64,000 bases of DNA, taken from positions 372,001 to 436,000 of the forward strand of contig NZ_JAJNAY010000002.1 in the NCBI RefSeq assembly GCF_021010565.1, written 5' to 3'. This document shows positions 33,921-42,558 of this stretch, piece after piece. Origin of the DNA: Chryseobacterium turcicum (GTDB lineage: Bacteria > Bacteroidota > Bacteroidia > Flavobacteriales > Weeksellaceae). The notes below the pieces were generated by a model that worked only from the letters and a program-made list of their open reading frames with translations, made no database searches and was not told the origin of the DNA. Made by a program: the position numbers and the translations under genes. Numbering within the stretch: the stretch's first letter is position 1; every line of letters begins with the position of its first letter.

Positions 33921-35579
33921 ATGGATTTCAGAAATTTCAAAATGCCTTTCAGCATCAATCCAAAATATTCTAAAAAAGTTGCCTATTTTTCGATGGAGTT
34001 TGCTCTAGAGCAGGTTTTAAAAATATATTCCGGCGGTTTAGGATTTTTAGCAGGTTCACATATGAGAAGTGCCTACAATCTTAATCAAGATTTAGTAGGA
34101 ATCGGAATTTTATGGAAATTCGGTTATTACGACCAGGCGAGAAATCACGATCAGACTTTACAACCTACATGGACGAGAAAAATGTACAGCTTTTTAGAAG
34201 ATACAGGTATAAAGTTTCAAATCGAAATTCACAGTGCTCCGGTTTGGGTAAAAGTATGGTATCTAGATCCTGAAATATTCAATACGGCGCCGATGTTTTT
34301 ACTTTCTACCGACGTACCAGAAAATGATCACATTTCTAAAACAATTTGCCACAAACTCTACGATGCCAACGAATCTACAAAACTGGCACAATATATTCTT
34401 CTTGGGAAAGGAGGTGCAAAGCTTTTAGACGAAATGAATATCGACAGAGAGGTTTATCACCTTAATGAGGCTCACGGTCTTCCTGCGGCTTTTCATTTAT
34501 TAAAAAAATACAATGGAGACATTCAGAAAGTAAAAGAAAAACTGGTTTTTACCACACACACTCCCGAGGAAGCTGGCAATGAAAAGCATAATCTCAAATT
34601 ATGCTATGATATGTCTTATTTTTCAGGCTTGAGTATGGAAGAAGCAAAAATGATAGAAGGCTCTGATGGTGAGCTTTTCAACCACTCGCTTTGTGCCTTA
34701 AAAATGGCAAGAATTGCAAATGGTGTTTCAAAACTACATGGTGAAGTATCTAGAGCGATGTGGAGTAAATATCCAGGAATCTGCGAAATAAAATCGATTA
34801 CCAACGCTCAGGAATTTAAATATTGGGCCGACAAAGAACTATACATTTCGAAAGATGAAAATAACGATATCGTTTTCGACTACCGAAAGAAAATTTTAAA
34901 GAAGAGATTATTCAGAATTGTAGCCGATCAAACCGGAAATTTATTTGATCCTAATGTATTCACAATTGTTTGGGCAAGAAGATTCGCAGGGTATAAAAGA
35001 GCAGACTTACTGTTGCAAGACAAAGAAAGATTCAGAAAACTACTCAATAATCCTGAATATCCCGTACAGATTATTTGGGCAGGAAAACCCTATCCTATGG
35101 ATTATTCTTCGATTTCTACCTTCAATGTTTTGGTGGAAGAAAGTAAAAATCACAAAAATATGGCAGTTTTAACGGGGTACGAATTGGCTTTAAGCAAATC
35201 TTTAAAGCAAGGTTCAGATTTATGGTTAAATAACCCACGAGTTCCGAGAGAAGCTTCCGGTACATCAGGAATGACTGCTGCAATGAACGGTTCTGTAAAT
35301 CTTTCTACGGACGACGGCTGGGTTCCTGAGTTTGCTAAACACGGTGAAAATGCTTTTGTTGTTGAGAAAGCTGACTATATGAATATGAGTATTTATGAAC
35401 AAGACCGATATGATTTCAACAAATTATATGAACTTCTTGAGAACGAAATTATTCCTACTTATTACAACCAACCCGATCAATGGCGAAAAATACAGCAAAA
35501 TTCGATGAAAGATGTAAAACAAAATTTCAACAGCGATAGAATGGCCGATGAATATTACAGCATCATCTACAATGCATAA
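33921..35579 (+). CDS. Alpha-glucan phosphorylase family protein, PLP lysine replaced
   Basis: 552 residues. It matches the short GT35 alpha-glucan phosphorylase subfamily: VAYFSMEFALEQVLKIYSGG, LAGSHMRSAYNL, YHLNEAHGLPAAFHLLKKY, FTTHTPEEAGNE, VWARRFAGYKRADLLL and IIWAGKPYPMD. The motif that should hold the Schiff-base lysine for pyridoxal phosphate (EASGTSGMKaaLNG in relatives) reads EASGTSGMTAAMNG, with Thr452 at that place. Either a nearby residue substitutes or the protein works without PLP. Stand-alone gene with a strong terminator. The family usually releases glucose-1-phosphate from glycogen-like glucans, but this is unproven here. Confidence 0.8.
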   Translation: MDFRNFKMPFSINPKYSKKVAYFSMEFALEQVLKIYSGGLGFLAGSHMRSAYNLNQDLVGIGILWKFGYYDQARNHDQTLQPTWTRKMYSFLEDTGIKFQIEIHSAPVWVKVWYLDPEIFNTAPMFLLSTDVPENDHISKTICHKLYDANESTKLAQYILLGKGGAKLLDEMNIDREVYHLNEAHGLPAAFHLLKKYNGDIQKVKEKLVFTTHTPEEAGNEKHNLKLCYDMSYFSGLSMEEAKMIEGSDGELFNHSLCALKMARIANGVSKLHGEVSRAMWSKYPGICEIKSITNAQEFKYWADKELYISKDENNDIVFDYRKKILKKRLFRIVADQTGNLFDPNVFTIVWARRFAGYKRADLLLQDKERFRKLLNNPEYPVQIIWAGKPYPMDYSSISTFNVLVEESKNHKNMAVLTGYELALSKSLKQGSDLWLNNPRVPREASGTSGMTAAMNGSVNLSTDDGWVPEFAKHGENAFVVEKADYMNMSIYEQDRYDFNKLYELLENEIIPTYYNQPDQWRKIQQNSMKDVKQNFNSDRMADEYYSIIYNA

Positions 35580-35587
35580 ATAAAACA

Positions 35588-35618
35588 ACCCCGTGAAACT
35601 AGTTTTTCACGGGGTTTA
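35588..35618 (+). terminator. Terminator of the phosphorylase gene
   Basis: CCCCGTGAAA ctagt TTTCACGGGG followed by TTTATTTTT, 8 bases after the stop. Confidence 0.88.
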
Positions 35619-35635
35619 TTTTTAAATTTAATTTC

Positions 35636-35829
35636 TTTAGTACATGACAAAAACTTAAAATCTCTTTTTAACCGCAAAAGCATCAAAAGAAATGATTGGA
35701 AAAAGAGAAGTTCAAAAGTTTACAAAATATTTCTTTTACTTTATCACTTGTTTTGTTAGCTTTTGGATGACTTATTCATTATAAAATCTTTTGTCACTTT
35801 TGCGGTTAAAAAAAATGTCATGTACTAAA
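35636..35829. repeat. 194 bp MITE-like element with terminal inverted repeats
   Basis: Outer ends TTTAGTACATGACA (35636-35649) and TGTCATGTACTAAA (35816-35829) are perfect 14 bp inverted repeats. A second pair lies inside, TTTTTAACCGCAAAAG and CTTTTGCGGTTAAAAA. The interior is AT-rich, without an open frame. Its left arm (35669-35731) is repeated in inverted orientation at 4971-5033. Non-coding, palindromic and dispersed, as expected of a miniature element. Confidence 0.75.
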
Positions 35830-35837
35830 TTTAATTT

Positions 35838-36302
35838 CTACGATTTTAGTTTCGAAACAGCAATTTCATAAACACAAGCGTGTTTCAGATATTTTGATCG
35901 TTCTCTTGAAGTCACCGATTCTAAATGCCCATTTTTAATAACAATAATCGGGTCTTCGGTATTTTCGATTTCAAAATTGGCAAAATATCTTTCTTCGGGA
36001 CCTGTTTTGTCCATACTTGCTTTTATTTTTTGAAGCTCACCTGCATATTGTTTAAAACCGGGATCAGAAGAATGTATAAACTTATATTCAGGCCCTGCTT
36101 CTACAAAATAATGGAGTTTTTTTTCAATCATTCCAGCTTCATTCGTAATCTGCGGATTATCATTTCCATCTTTAAAAGCGACCTCTACCAACTCTCCACC
36201 TTCTTTTTGCACATAACTTTCAGCCTCATTAAAGTTTGAAAATCCTGTAATTACAACTTGATCTTTTAGATCATAACGATTAAGCTTTCTATTAGTTTCC
36301 AT
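35838..36302 (-). CDS. Small protein of unknown function
   Basis: 154 residues from ATG at 36302 (METNRKLNRYDLKDQVVITG). No signal peptide or membrane helix. Charged, with YVQKEGGELVEVAFKDGNDN and a C-terminal HACVYEIAVSKLKS. Family not recognised. A longer frame to 36419 would run through the promoter region of the divergent peptidase gene, with a hydrophobic but poorly composed N-terminus, so the shorter form is preferred. Its 3' end abuts the MITE-like element. Confidence 0.6.
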   Translation of the reverse strand: METNRKLNRYDLKDQVVITGFSNFNEAESYVQKEGGELVEVAFKDGNDNPQITNEAGMIEKKLHYFVEAGPEYKFIHSSDPGFKQYAGELQKIKASMDKTGPEERYFANFEIENTEDPIIVIKNGHLESVTSRERSKYLKHACVYEIAVSKLKS

Positions 36303-36391
36303 AATTATTTTTCTTTGATAATAAAATATATTCAATTCTTTTGCCAAAATACAATCACAAAAGCTTTTTATTATCAAATTAATAAAATTAT

Positions 36392-36399
36392 TATCTTTG
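36392..36399 (+). promoter_or_regulatory. -7 box for the DPP IV-type peptidase gene
   Basis: TATCTTTG matches TAnnTTTG exactly and ends 19 bases before the start codon. Confidence 0.5.
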
Positions 36400-36418
36400 A
36401 AATTCTTTAAATTAAGCA

Positions 36419-38548
36419 ATGAAAAAACTCTTACTTACCCTTACGGTTATAGCGGCATTTCAAAATGCGACATCGCAGGAAATCACTTTAGATAAAATAT
36501 ATTCAGGATACTACCGTGGCAAAGGCATTGCCGGAATTGCATCTATGAAAAACGGTGAAAATTATTTGGTCATCGAGCAAGGCGAAATTGCAAAATATTC
36601 TTACAAAACTTCACAGAAAGAAGGAAATTTAGTTGATGGAAATTTTGAAAGCTACGAGTTTTCTGATGATGAATCTAAAATTCTATTATTAAAACAAAGC
36701 CAACCCATTTACAGACATTCTTTTTTAGGAGTTTATGATGTAAAAGATTTAAAATCTGGTAAAATTTTAAGTTTAAATGAAGGAAAACCTGTACAGGAAC
36801 CAAGATTTTCTCCTGATGCTACCAAGATTGCTTTCATTGTTGATAACAATTTGTTTTATCAGGATTTAAATTCAGGAAAAATCACGCAGATTACTGAGCA
36901 TGGTGTAAAAAATAAAGTATTAAACGGTTTAGCAGACTGGGTATATGAAGAAGAATTTGGGCACGCAAGATTATATGAATGGACCAAAAACTCAGCAGAT
37001 ATTTTATTTGTAAAATTGGTTGAAACCGATGTTCCGGAAATTTTCATCCCTATTTACGGAAAATCATTGTATCCATCCGAAATGCGTTACAAATATCCCA
37101 AAGCTGGAGAAAAAAACTCTGTTGCAACGGCACATATTTATCATTTGGCAGACGGAAAAAAGACAACAGTAAACCTTGAGCAATTTAAAAACTACTACAT
37201 TCCAAATGTTATTCAGACTGCAAATGCAGATGAAATTGTTTTAATTACTTCACAGAGAACGCAAAATGCGTCTGATGTTTTAAAAGTAAATACCAAAACC
37301 GGTGAAGTAAAAAAACTATTCACAGAAACTGATGACAAGTGGATTGATACAGACAATGTAACCTTAGAATTCCTTGAAGACAACAGCTTTCTTTGGGCTT
37401 CAGAAAGAGATGGTTTCCGTCATTTATATTGGTTTGACAAAGATGGTAAGCTAAAAAAACAAGTTACAAAAGGAAATTGGGAAGTGACAGAATATTACGG
37501 TTACAACCCAAAATCTCAGGAAATTTTCGTTCAGACTACAGAAAAAGGAAGTATTAATAAAGTGGTTTCTAAAATCAATATTCAGAACGGAAAATCGCAG
37601 TTAATTTCAAATACAGAAGGAAATAACGCTGCTAATTTTAGTAAAAACTACAATTATTTCATCGAAACTTCTTCTACCGCAGCAAAACCTTACACTTTTG
37701 TTTTAAAAGACGGAAACGGAAAGCAGTTGAAAGAACTTCAGAATAATGATGATCAGCTAAAAAAATTACAATCAGATAATTTTTCAGTAAAAGAATTCAT
37801 TACCATTCCAAACGCTGCGGGAGATCAGATGAATGCTTGGATTATTAAGCCTAAAAACTTTGATCCGAATAAAAAATATCCATTATTTATGTACCAATAT
37901 TCTGGTCCAGGATCTCAGCAAGTTTCTAATTCTTGGGATAATGGAAATGCACTTTGGTTTGAAATGTTGGCTCAAAAAGGATATATCATTGCTTGTGTAG
38001 ACGGTCGTGGAACAGGATATAAAGGAGCTAAATTTAAAAAAGTAACCTATAAAAACTTAGGAAAATACGAAATTGAAGACCAGATTGTTGCCGCAAAATG
38101 GTTAGGAAACCAAAAATACATCGACAAAACAAGAATCGGAATTTTCGGATGGAGCTTCGGAGGATACATGGCGAGTTTGGCAATGACAAAAGGTGCTGAT
38201 GTTTTCAAAACAGGAATCGCAGTTGCACCGGTTACCAACTGGAGATATTATGACTCTGTTTACACAGAAAGATTTTTATTAACTCCACAGGAAAATCCAG
38301 CTGGATATGATGACAATTCACCAACAACCTATGCTAATTTATTGAAAGGGAAATTTTTAATGATTCACGGAACTGCCGATGACAACGTACATTTCCAAAA
38401 TTCTATGGAATTTTCTGAAGCATTGATTCAAAACAAAAAACAGTTTGAATTTATGGCTTATCCAGATAAAAACCACGGTATTTATGGCGGACAGACAAGA
38501 CCGCAACTGTATCAGAAAATGACAGATTTTATTTTGGAGAATTTGTAA
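36419..38548 (+). CDS. S9 family dipeptidyl peptidase (DPP IV type)
   Basis: 709 residues with a Sec signal peptide (cut after ATSQ). An N-terminal beta-propeller (for example ADWVYEEEFGHARLYEW with the Glu-Glu pair that binds the substrate N-terminus) is followed by an alpha/beta hydrolase domain. The catalytic Ser is in FGWSFGGYMASLAM, Asp in HGTADDNVHF, His in YPDKNHGIYGG. It removes X-Pro or X-Ala dipeptides in the periplasm. Close upstream of three peptide transporter genes (POT), suggesting a peptide-use region, though a toxin-antitoxin pair on the other strand lies between. Confidence 0.93.
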   Translation: MKKLLLTLTVIAAFQNATSQEITLDKIYSGYYRGKGIAGIASMKNGENYLVIEQGEIAKYSYKTSQKEGNLVDGNFESYEFSDDESKILLLKQSQPIYRHSFLGVYDVKDLKSGKILSLNEGKPVQEPRFSPDATKIAFIVDNNLFYQDLNSGKITQITEHGVKNKVLNGLADWVYEEEFGHARLYEWTKNSADILFVKLVETDVPEIFIPIYGKSLYPSEMRYKYPKAGEKNSVATAHIYHLADGKKTTVNLEQFKNYYIPNVIQTANADEIVLITSQRTQNASDVLKVNTKTGEVKKLFTETDDKWIDTDNVTLEFLEDNSFLWASERDGFRHLYWFDKDGKLKKQVTKGNWEVTEYYGYNPKSQEIFVQTTEKGSINKVVSKINIQNGKSQLISNTEGNNAANFSKNYNYFIETSSTAAKPYTFVLKDGNGKQLKELQNNDDQLKKLQSDNFSVKEFITIPNAAGDQMNAWIIKPKNFDPNKKYPLFMYQYSGPGSQQVSNSWDNGNALWFEMLAQKGYIIACVDGRGTGYKGAKFKKVTYKNLGKYEIEDQIVAAKWLGNQKYIDKTRIGIFGWSFGGYMASLAMTKGADVFKTGIAVAPVTNWRYYDSVYTERFLLTPQENPAGYDDNSPTTYANLLKGKFLMIHGTADDNVHFQNSMEFSEALIQNKKQFEFMAYPDKNHGIYGGQTRPQLYQKMTDFILENL

Positions 38549-38573
38549 ATTTTCAAATAATTTTTAGACATAA

Positions 38574-38607
38574 AAAAACCGAATCTTAATTTCAAGATTC
38601 GGTTTTT
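38574..38607. terminator. Bidirectional terminator
   Basis: AAAAACCGAATCTT aatttc AAGATTCGGTTTTT with A and T runs, between the peptidase gene and the toxin gene on the opposite strand. Confidence 0.88.
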
Positions 38608-38911
38608 ATTTTCTTTCAATCCAATTTTCCGGATTTCTTGAAGTATGAAATACACCATAAATTTCAACTTCATTTTTAAACTCATCAAATTGATAATGAA
38701 TCCCGTAAGGAAATTTCCGCAAGAATACAATTCTGCTTACATCATATTTTATTTCTGATGCAAGAGCATTTTCACTGATGAAATTAATTTTCAAATAAAA
38801 TTCTTTAATAAAAAAGCTCCATATTTTTTTGTCAATTTTGCTATACCACTGATTAATTTCTTTTAAATCAGCTTTCACAAAATGAGTATAAATAATTTTA
38901 GCTTTCTGCAT
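38606..38911 (-). CDS. ParE/RelE-type toxin
   Basis: 101 residues. Typical small RelE/ParE fold: IIYTHFVKADLKEINQWYSK at the N-terminus, FFIKEFYLKINFIS helix, the RIVFLRKFPYGIHYQF strand pair and VEIYGVFHTSRNPENW at the C-terminus. Members either cleave mRNA on the ribosome or poison gyrase; which one is not clear. Overlaps the antitoxin gene by 14 bp, the usual arrangement for such pairs. Confidence 0.85.
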   Translation of the reverse strand: MQKAKIIYTHFVKADLKEINQWYSKIDKKIWSFFIKEFYLKINFISENALASEIKYDVSRIVFLRKFPYGIHYQFDEFKNEVEIYGVFHTSRNPENWIERK

Positions 38912-39143
38912 CTAATTTTTTTATAAAATCGTTCATCTCAGATTCGGAAACAAAACTTTCAGGATGTTCTTGCGAATATTTTATTCTTCTTCTTACCTCC
39001 TCTTTTTGCCATTCAGGAACTTCATATTTATTTTCTTTACAATGTTTGTATCTCAAAAAATCGATATAATCATTCACTTGCCCAAAAAATTCTTTGGGAA
39101 GAGATTTTAAATTTTGTTCAATCTCTTTAATGCTGATTTCCAT
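38898..39143 (-). CDS. Antitoxin of the ParE/RelE pair
   Basis: 81 residues. The N-terminal part IKEIEQNLKSLPKEFFGQVNDYIDFLRYK is a helical segment of the type seen in DUF2281-like and addiction-module antitoxins, and the acidic C-terminus (EHPESFVSESEMNDFIKKLD) is the likely toxin-binding tail. Position directly upstream of the toxin and the 14 bp overlap support the role. Probably represses its own promoter, but no operator is obvious. Confidence 0.75.
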   Translation of the reverse strand: MEISIKEIEQNLKSLPKEFFGQVNDYIDFLRYKHCKENKYEVPEWQKEEVRRRIKYSQEHPESFVSESEMNDFIKKLDAES

Positions 39144-39196
39144 TTCACTAAATTTTACTCAAAGTTAATAAAATTCGAATATTGTTTTTAAAATTT

Positions 39197-39204
39197 TATA
39201 TTTG
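39197..39204 (+). promoter_or_regulatory. -7 box for the first POT gene
   Basis: TATATTTG, exact TAnnTTTG match, 23 bases before the ATG at 39228. Confidence 0.5.
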
Positions 39205-39227
39205 TGAAATTGTAAAAAATCTTATAC

Positions 39228-40880
39228 ATGAAAACCAAACATCCTAAAGGGCTTCCCTATTTATTTTTCACAGAAATGTGGGAGCGTTTCGGCTATTATT
39301 TAATTCTCGGAATTTTTGTACTCTACATGATAGACAGTGAAAAAGGAGGATTAGCTTTTGACGATAAAAATGCTGACGATATTTTCGGAACTTTTATCGC
39401 ATTAACTTATTTAACACCATTTTTAGGTGGATTTTTGGCCGACAGACTTTTAGGATACATTAAAGCCATCTATATTGGGGGATTCTTAATGGGGCTAGGC
39501 TATCTCGGGATTGGTTTTTTTAAAGAACTCCCTCTGTTTTATGCCTCATTAGCATTAATCATCATCGGAAACGGATTTTTTAAACCTAGTATTTCTACAC
39601 TTCTAGGAAATTTATACAACGAAGAACCTTATAAAGCCAATAAAGATGCAGGATACAATATTTTCTATATGGGAATCAACATTGGAGCTTTTGTCTGTAA
39701 TATTATTGCTGCTTTCATGCGTAACAAATACGGATGGGGACCCGCATTTATGACCGCGGGAGTAGGAATGTTTGTAGGACTTTTGGTTTTCTCTATCGGA
39801 AGACAGCATATTCTTCAGGCAAATGTTTTGAAACCTGCACAAGAAGGTGACACCAAAATATCTGATGTTTTGGTAAAAGTATTTTTACCAGCCGTAATTT
39901 TCGGATTGATTGGATGGTTTATTCCAAACAATATTTTTGGTAGCGACAGTACAGATGCGTTTATTTTCGCATGTATTCCAGTGATTTATTTCTACGTCAT
40001 GTTGTATGTAAAAGCAAATGCTGAAGACAAAAAACCAATTGGTGCTTTGCTTGCAATTTTTGCAGTAAGTTTAATGTTTTGGGCAGTTTTCAAACAAAAC
40101 GGAACCGCTTTAACACGTTGGGCGAATTATTATACCGAAAGAACCGTTCCTAAAGCGATAGAAAAACCTTTAGAAGCCATTTATTTGGTGGATAAAAAAG
40201 ATTATCTAGATAAAGAAGTTTCGGTGTATGATGACCAGTATCAGGTGAAAAAAGACGAAAATGGTAAAGCTTTAAAAGAGCAAGGAAAAGATATTTATTT
40301 CAGAAATGTCTCAGAAGCTGAACGAGCAAAGTTAGAAGCAAATCCTTCACAAACAGTTAATCTCTACAACACAGAATTATTCCAATCGATTAATCCTGGT
40401 TGGGTAATTTTATTGACGCCGGTTGTGGTTGCATTCTTTATGATGCTTCGTAAAAAAGGGAAAGAACCAAGCACACCTTCAAAAATTGTTTTAGGATTAT
40501 TTATCTCAGCATTATCATGTTTAGTAATGGTAGGAGCGGTTTACGCCGGACAAAATGGCTTGGTAAAAGTCTCCGCTTTATGGCTAATTGCAGCTTACGG
40601 GGTTATTACTGTGGGCGAACTTTGTTTGTCACCCATGGGATTATCTTTAGTTTCAAAACTTTCGCCACCAAGATTAACAGCTTTGATGATGGGTGGGTTC
40701 TTCCTTTCAACATCAATCGGAAACAAACTTTCAGGTGTTTTAGCGAGTTTCTGGTATGATTATGACAATAAAGCGAATTTCTTTATCGTTAATTTTGGTC
40801 TCTTACTTTTAGCAACTTTACTTGGACTTTCAATTTTGAAAAGACTAAATAAAATAATGAAAGAAAAAGGAGTAAATTAA
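39228..40880 (+). CDS. POT family proton-dependent peptide transporter (1)
   Basis: 550 residues, about 12-14 transmembrane helices. Imports di- and tripeptides with protons. The family signature is present: FFTEMWERFGYYLILGIFVL (ExxERFxYY), the PTR2 block GGFLADRLLGYIKAIYIGG, and GNGFFKPSISTLLGNLY. A hydrophilic insert of about 70 residues (KPLEAIYLVDKKDYLDKEVS onward) lies in a central loop, a trait not seen in the two paralogues downstream. First of three tandem POT genes. Confidence 0.92.
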   Translation: MKTKHPKGLPYLFFTEMWERFGYYLILGIFVLYMIDSEKGGLAFDDKNADDIFGTFIALTYLTPFLGGFLADRLLGYIKAIYIGGFLMGLGYLGIGFFKELPLFYASLALIIIGNGFFKPSISTLLGNLYNEEPYKANKDAGYNIFYMGINIGAFVCNIIAAFMRNKYGWGPAFMTAGVGMFVGLLVFSIGRQHILQANVLKPAQEGDTKISDVLVKVFLPAVIFGLIGWFIPNNIFGSDSTDAFIFACIPVIYFYVMLYVKANAEDKKPIGALLAIFAVSLMFWAVFKQNGTALTRWANYYTERTVPKAIEKPLEAIYLVDKKDYLDKEVSVYDDQYQVKKDENGKALKEQGKDIYFRNVSEAERAKLEANPSQTVNLYNTELFQSINPGWVILLTPVVVAFFMMLRKKGKEPSTPSKIVLGLFISALSCLVMVGAVYAGQNGLVKVSALWLIAAYGVITVGELCLSPMGLSLVSKLSPPRLTALMMGGFFLSTSIGNKLSGVLASFWYDYDNKANFFIVNFGLLLLATLLGLSILKRLNKIMKEKGVN

Positions 40881-40904
40881 TTACATCTAAATTCTAAAAA
40901 TACT

Positions 40905-40934
40905 AAGCTGCGGAGGGTTCCGCAGCTTTTTTCT
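40905..40934 (+). terminator. Terminator after the first POT gene
   Basis: AAGCTGCGG agggtt CCGCAGCTT then TTTTTTC. Confidence 0.9.
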
Positions 40935-40954
40935 TTAAAAATAAAATTAAAACC

Positions 40955-40984
40955 TTGCCAAAAACCCAAAAAAAACTATATTTG
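40955..40984 (+). promoter_or_regulatory. Complete Bacteroidota-type promoter for the second POT gene
   Basis: TTG at 40955-40957, a 19-base spacer, then TATATTTG at 40977-40984. This fits the TTG-N17-21-TAnnTTTG consensus and lies 30 bases before the ATG. Confidence 0.7.
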
Positions 40985-41014
40985 TGGGTCTTAACAGAAA
41001 TTTAACAATCAAAT

Positions 41015-42406
41015 ATGGATACAGTACAGAAGAAGGGACATCCTAAAGGCTTGTACCTTTTGTTCTTCACCGAGATGTGGGAGCGTTTTTCTTATTATGG
41101 AATGCGTGCAATTTTAATCCTTTATCTTACGAAAAAATTAATCGAAGGAGGATTAGGAATGGATGAGCAGAATGCAACCTTATTATATGGTTACTTCACA
41201 GGTCTTGTCTATTTTACACCACTTATCGGAGGTTGGCTTGCTGATAAATTCTTAGGAAAACGTCTGGCAATTACAATCGGAGGTATTACCATGATGATTG
41301 GTCAGTTTGTTTTGTTCGGAATGAATTCTACGACAGGTCTCTACATTGGTTTAGCATTACTAATCATTGGAAATGGTTTCTTTAAACCTAATATATCCAC
41401 GCTAGTAGGTGGTTTATATCCGGATGGTGATGATAGAAGAGACTCTGCATTCTCTATTTTCTATATGGGAATCAACTTAGGAGCTTTATTGGCACCGTTC
41501 ATTATCGGATATTTTACAGATAACCTTTTTGCAACAACCAACGCAGACGGATCTATTGCTTACGGGTACAGATATGGTTTCCTTGCTGCTGGGGTCGGAA
41601 TGTTTTTAGGACAGGTTGTATTTAATGTGTTTGCTCAAAAATACTTGGGAGATTTAGGTACAAAACCTATTAAAACCTCTTCTGCGGATGAAAAATCTAC
41701 AGAAGCAAGCTCAATCAATCCTGTTACAGGAAAGCCATTAACTAAACCTGAAGAAGGACAAAGAATTACAGTAATCTTTATTTTATTCTTATTCGCCGTA
41801 TTCTTCTGGGCTGGTTTCGAGCAGGCAGGTTCATCTTTATCATTATATACAGATAAATTTATCAACAGAAACGTTTTCGGATTTGAAATTCCTACATCAT
41901 GGTTTCAGTCGGTTAACCCTATTTTCATTGTAACATTAGCGCCATTATTTGCTATGTTCTGGAGTTCTAAATTAGGTAAAAAGCTTTCTACGCCTGTAAA
42001 AATGGGTGTCGGTATGATTATCTTAGGAATCGGTTTCTGGTTTATGCTTGGAGCTGTTGCAGAAAGAAATGCAAACGGTGATATTGCTGACATTGCAAAC
42101 AAAGCAGGAATTATGTGGTTGATTATGACTTATTTACTACACACCATTGGGGAGCTTTGTCTTTCACCGGTAGGTTTATCTGTAGTAACTAAATTATCTC
42201 CTCCAAAATTAGCTTCAATCTTGATGGCTGTTTGGATGTTATCTTCTTCAATTGCCAACTTCATCGGAGGATTCTTGGCTTCAATCGTGGAAACTTTAGG
42301 AGCAGGACAAGTATTTACATATATTTCAGGATTTGTAATTGTTTGTGGAGTATTACTTCTTTTATTAAGCAAGTATATCACTAAAATGATGCATGGTGTA
42401 AAATAA
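41015..42406 (+). CDS. POT family proton-dependent peptide transporter (2)
   Basis: 463 residues. ExxERF motif in FFTEMWERFSYYGMRAILIL, PTR2 block LIGGWLADKFLGKRLAITIG, and GNGFFKPNISTLVGGLYPDG. More compact than the first copy; only a short polar insert (about 30 residues after TKPIKT) divides the two helix bundles. Imports small peptides. It has its own promoter and terminator, so the POT genes are regulated separately in spite of being neighbours. Confidence 0.92.
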   Translation: MDTVQKKGHPKGLYLLFFTEMWERFSYYGMRAILILYLTKKLIEGGLGMDEQNATLLYGYFTGLVYFTPLIGGWLADKFLGKRLAITIGGITMMIGQFVLFGMNSTTGLYIGLALLIIGNGFFKPNISTLVGGLYPDGDDRRDSAFSIFYMGINLGALLAPFIIGYFTDNLFATTNADGSIAYGYRYGFLAAGVGMFLGQVVFNVFAQKYLGDLGTKPIKTSSADEKSTEASSINPVTGKPLTKPEEGQRITVIFILFLFAVFFWAGFEQAGSSLSLYTDKFINRNVFGFEIPTSWFQSVNPIFIVTLAPLFAMFWSSKLGKKLSTPVKMGVGMIILGIGFWFMLGAVAERNANGDIADIANKAGIMWLIMTYLLHTIGELCLSPVGLSVVTKLSPPKLASILMAVWMLSSSIANFIGGFLASIVETLGAGQVFTYISGFVIVCGVLLLLLSKYITKMMHGVK

Positions 42407-42430
42407 AAACTATTTTTCAAAATAATAATT

Positions 42431-42460
42431 AAACCTCTGATTTTTTCAGAGGTTTTTTTT
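42431..42460 (+). terminator. Terminator after the second POT gene
   Basis: AAACCTCTGA ttttt TCAGAGGTTT then a T-run. Confidence 0.9.
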
Positions 42461-42558
42461 ACATTCGTATGATAGAAGATTCTTTATTAAATGTCAATAT
42501 AAATTTGTGACGCATTGAGTCACAAAATGAATCAATAATCATTCATCAATTATAACTC

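Noticed and set aside
36303..36419. Upstream extension of the small unknown gene at 35838-36302
   Set aside because: It overlaps the promoter of the divergent peptidase gene and has poor composition.
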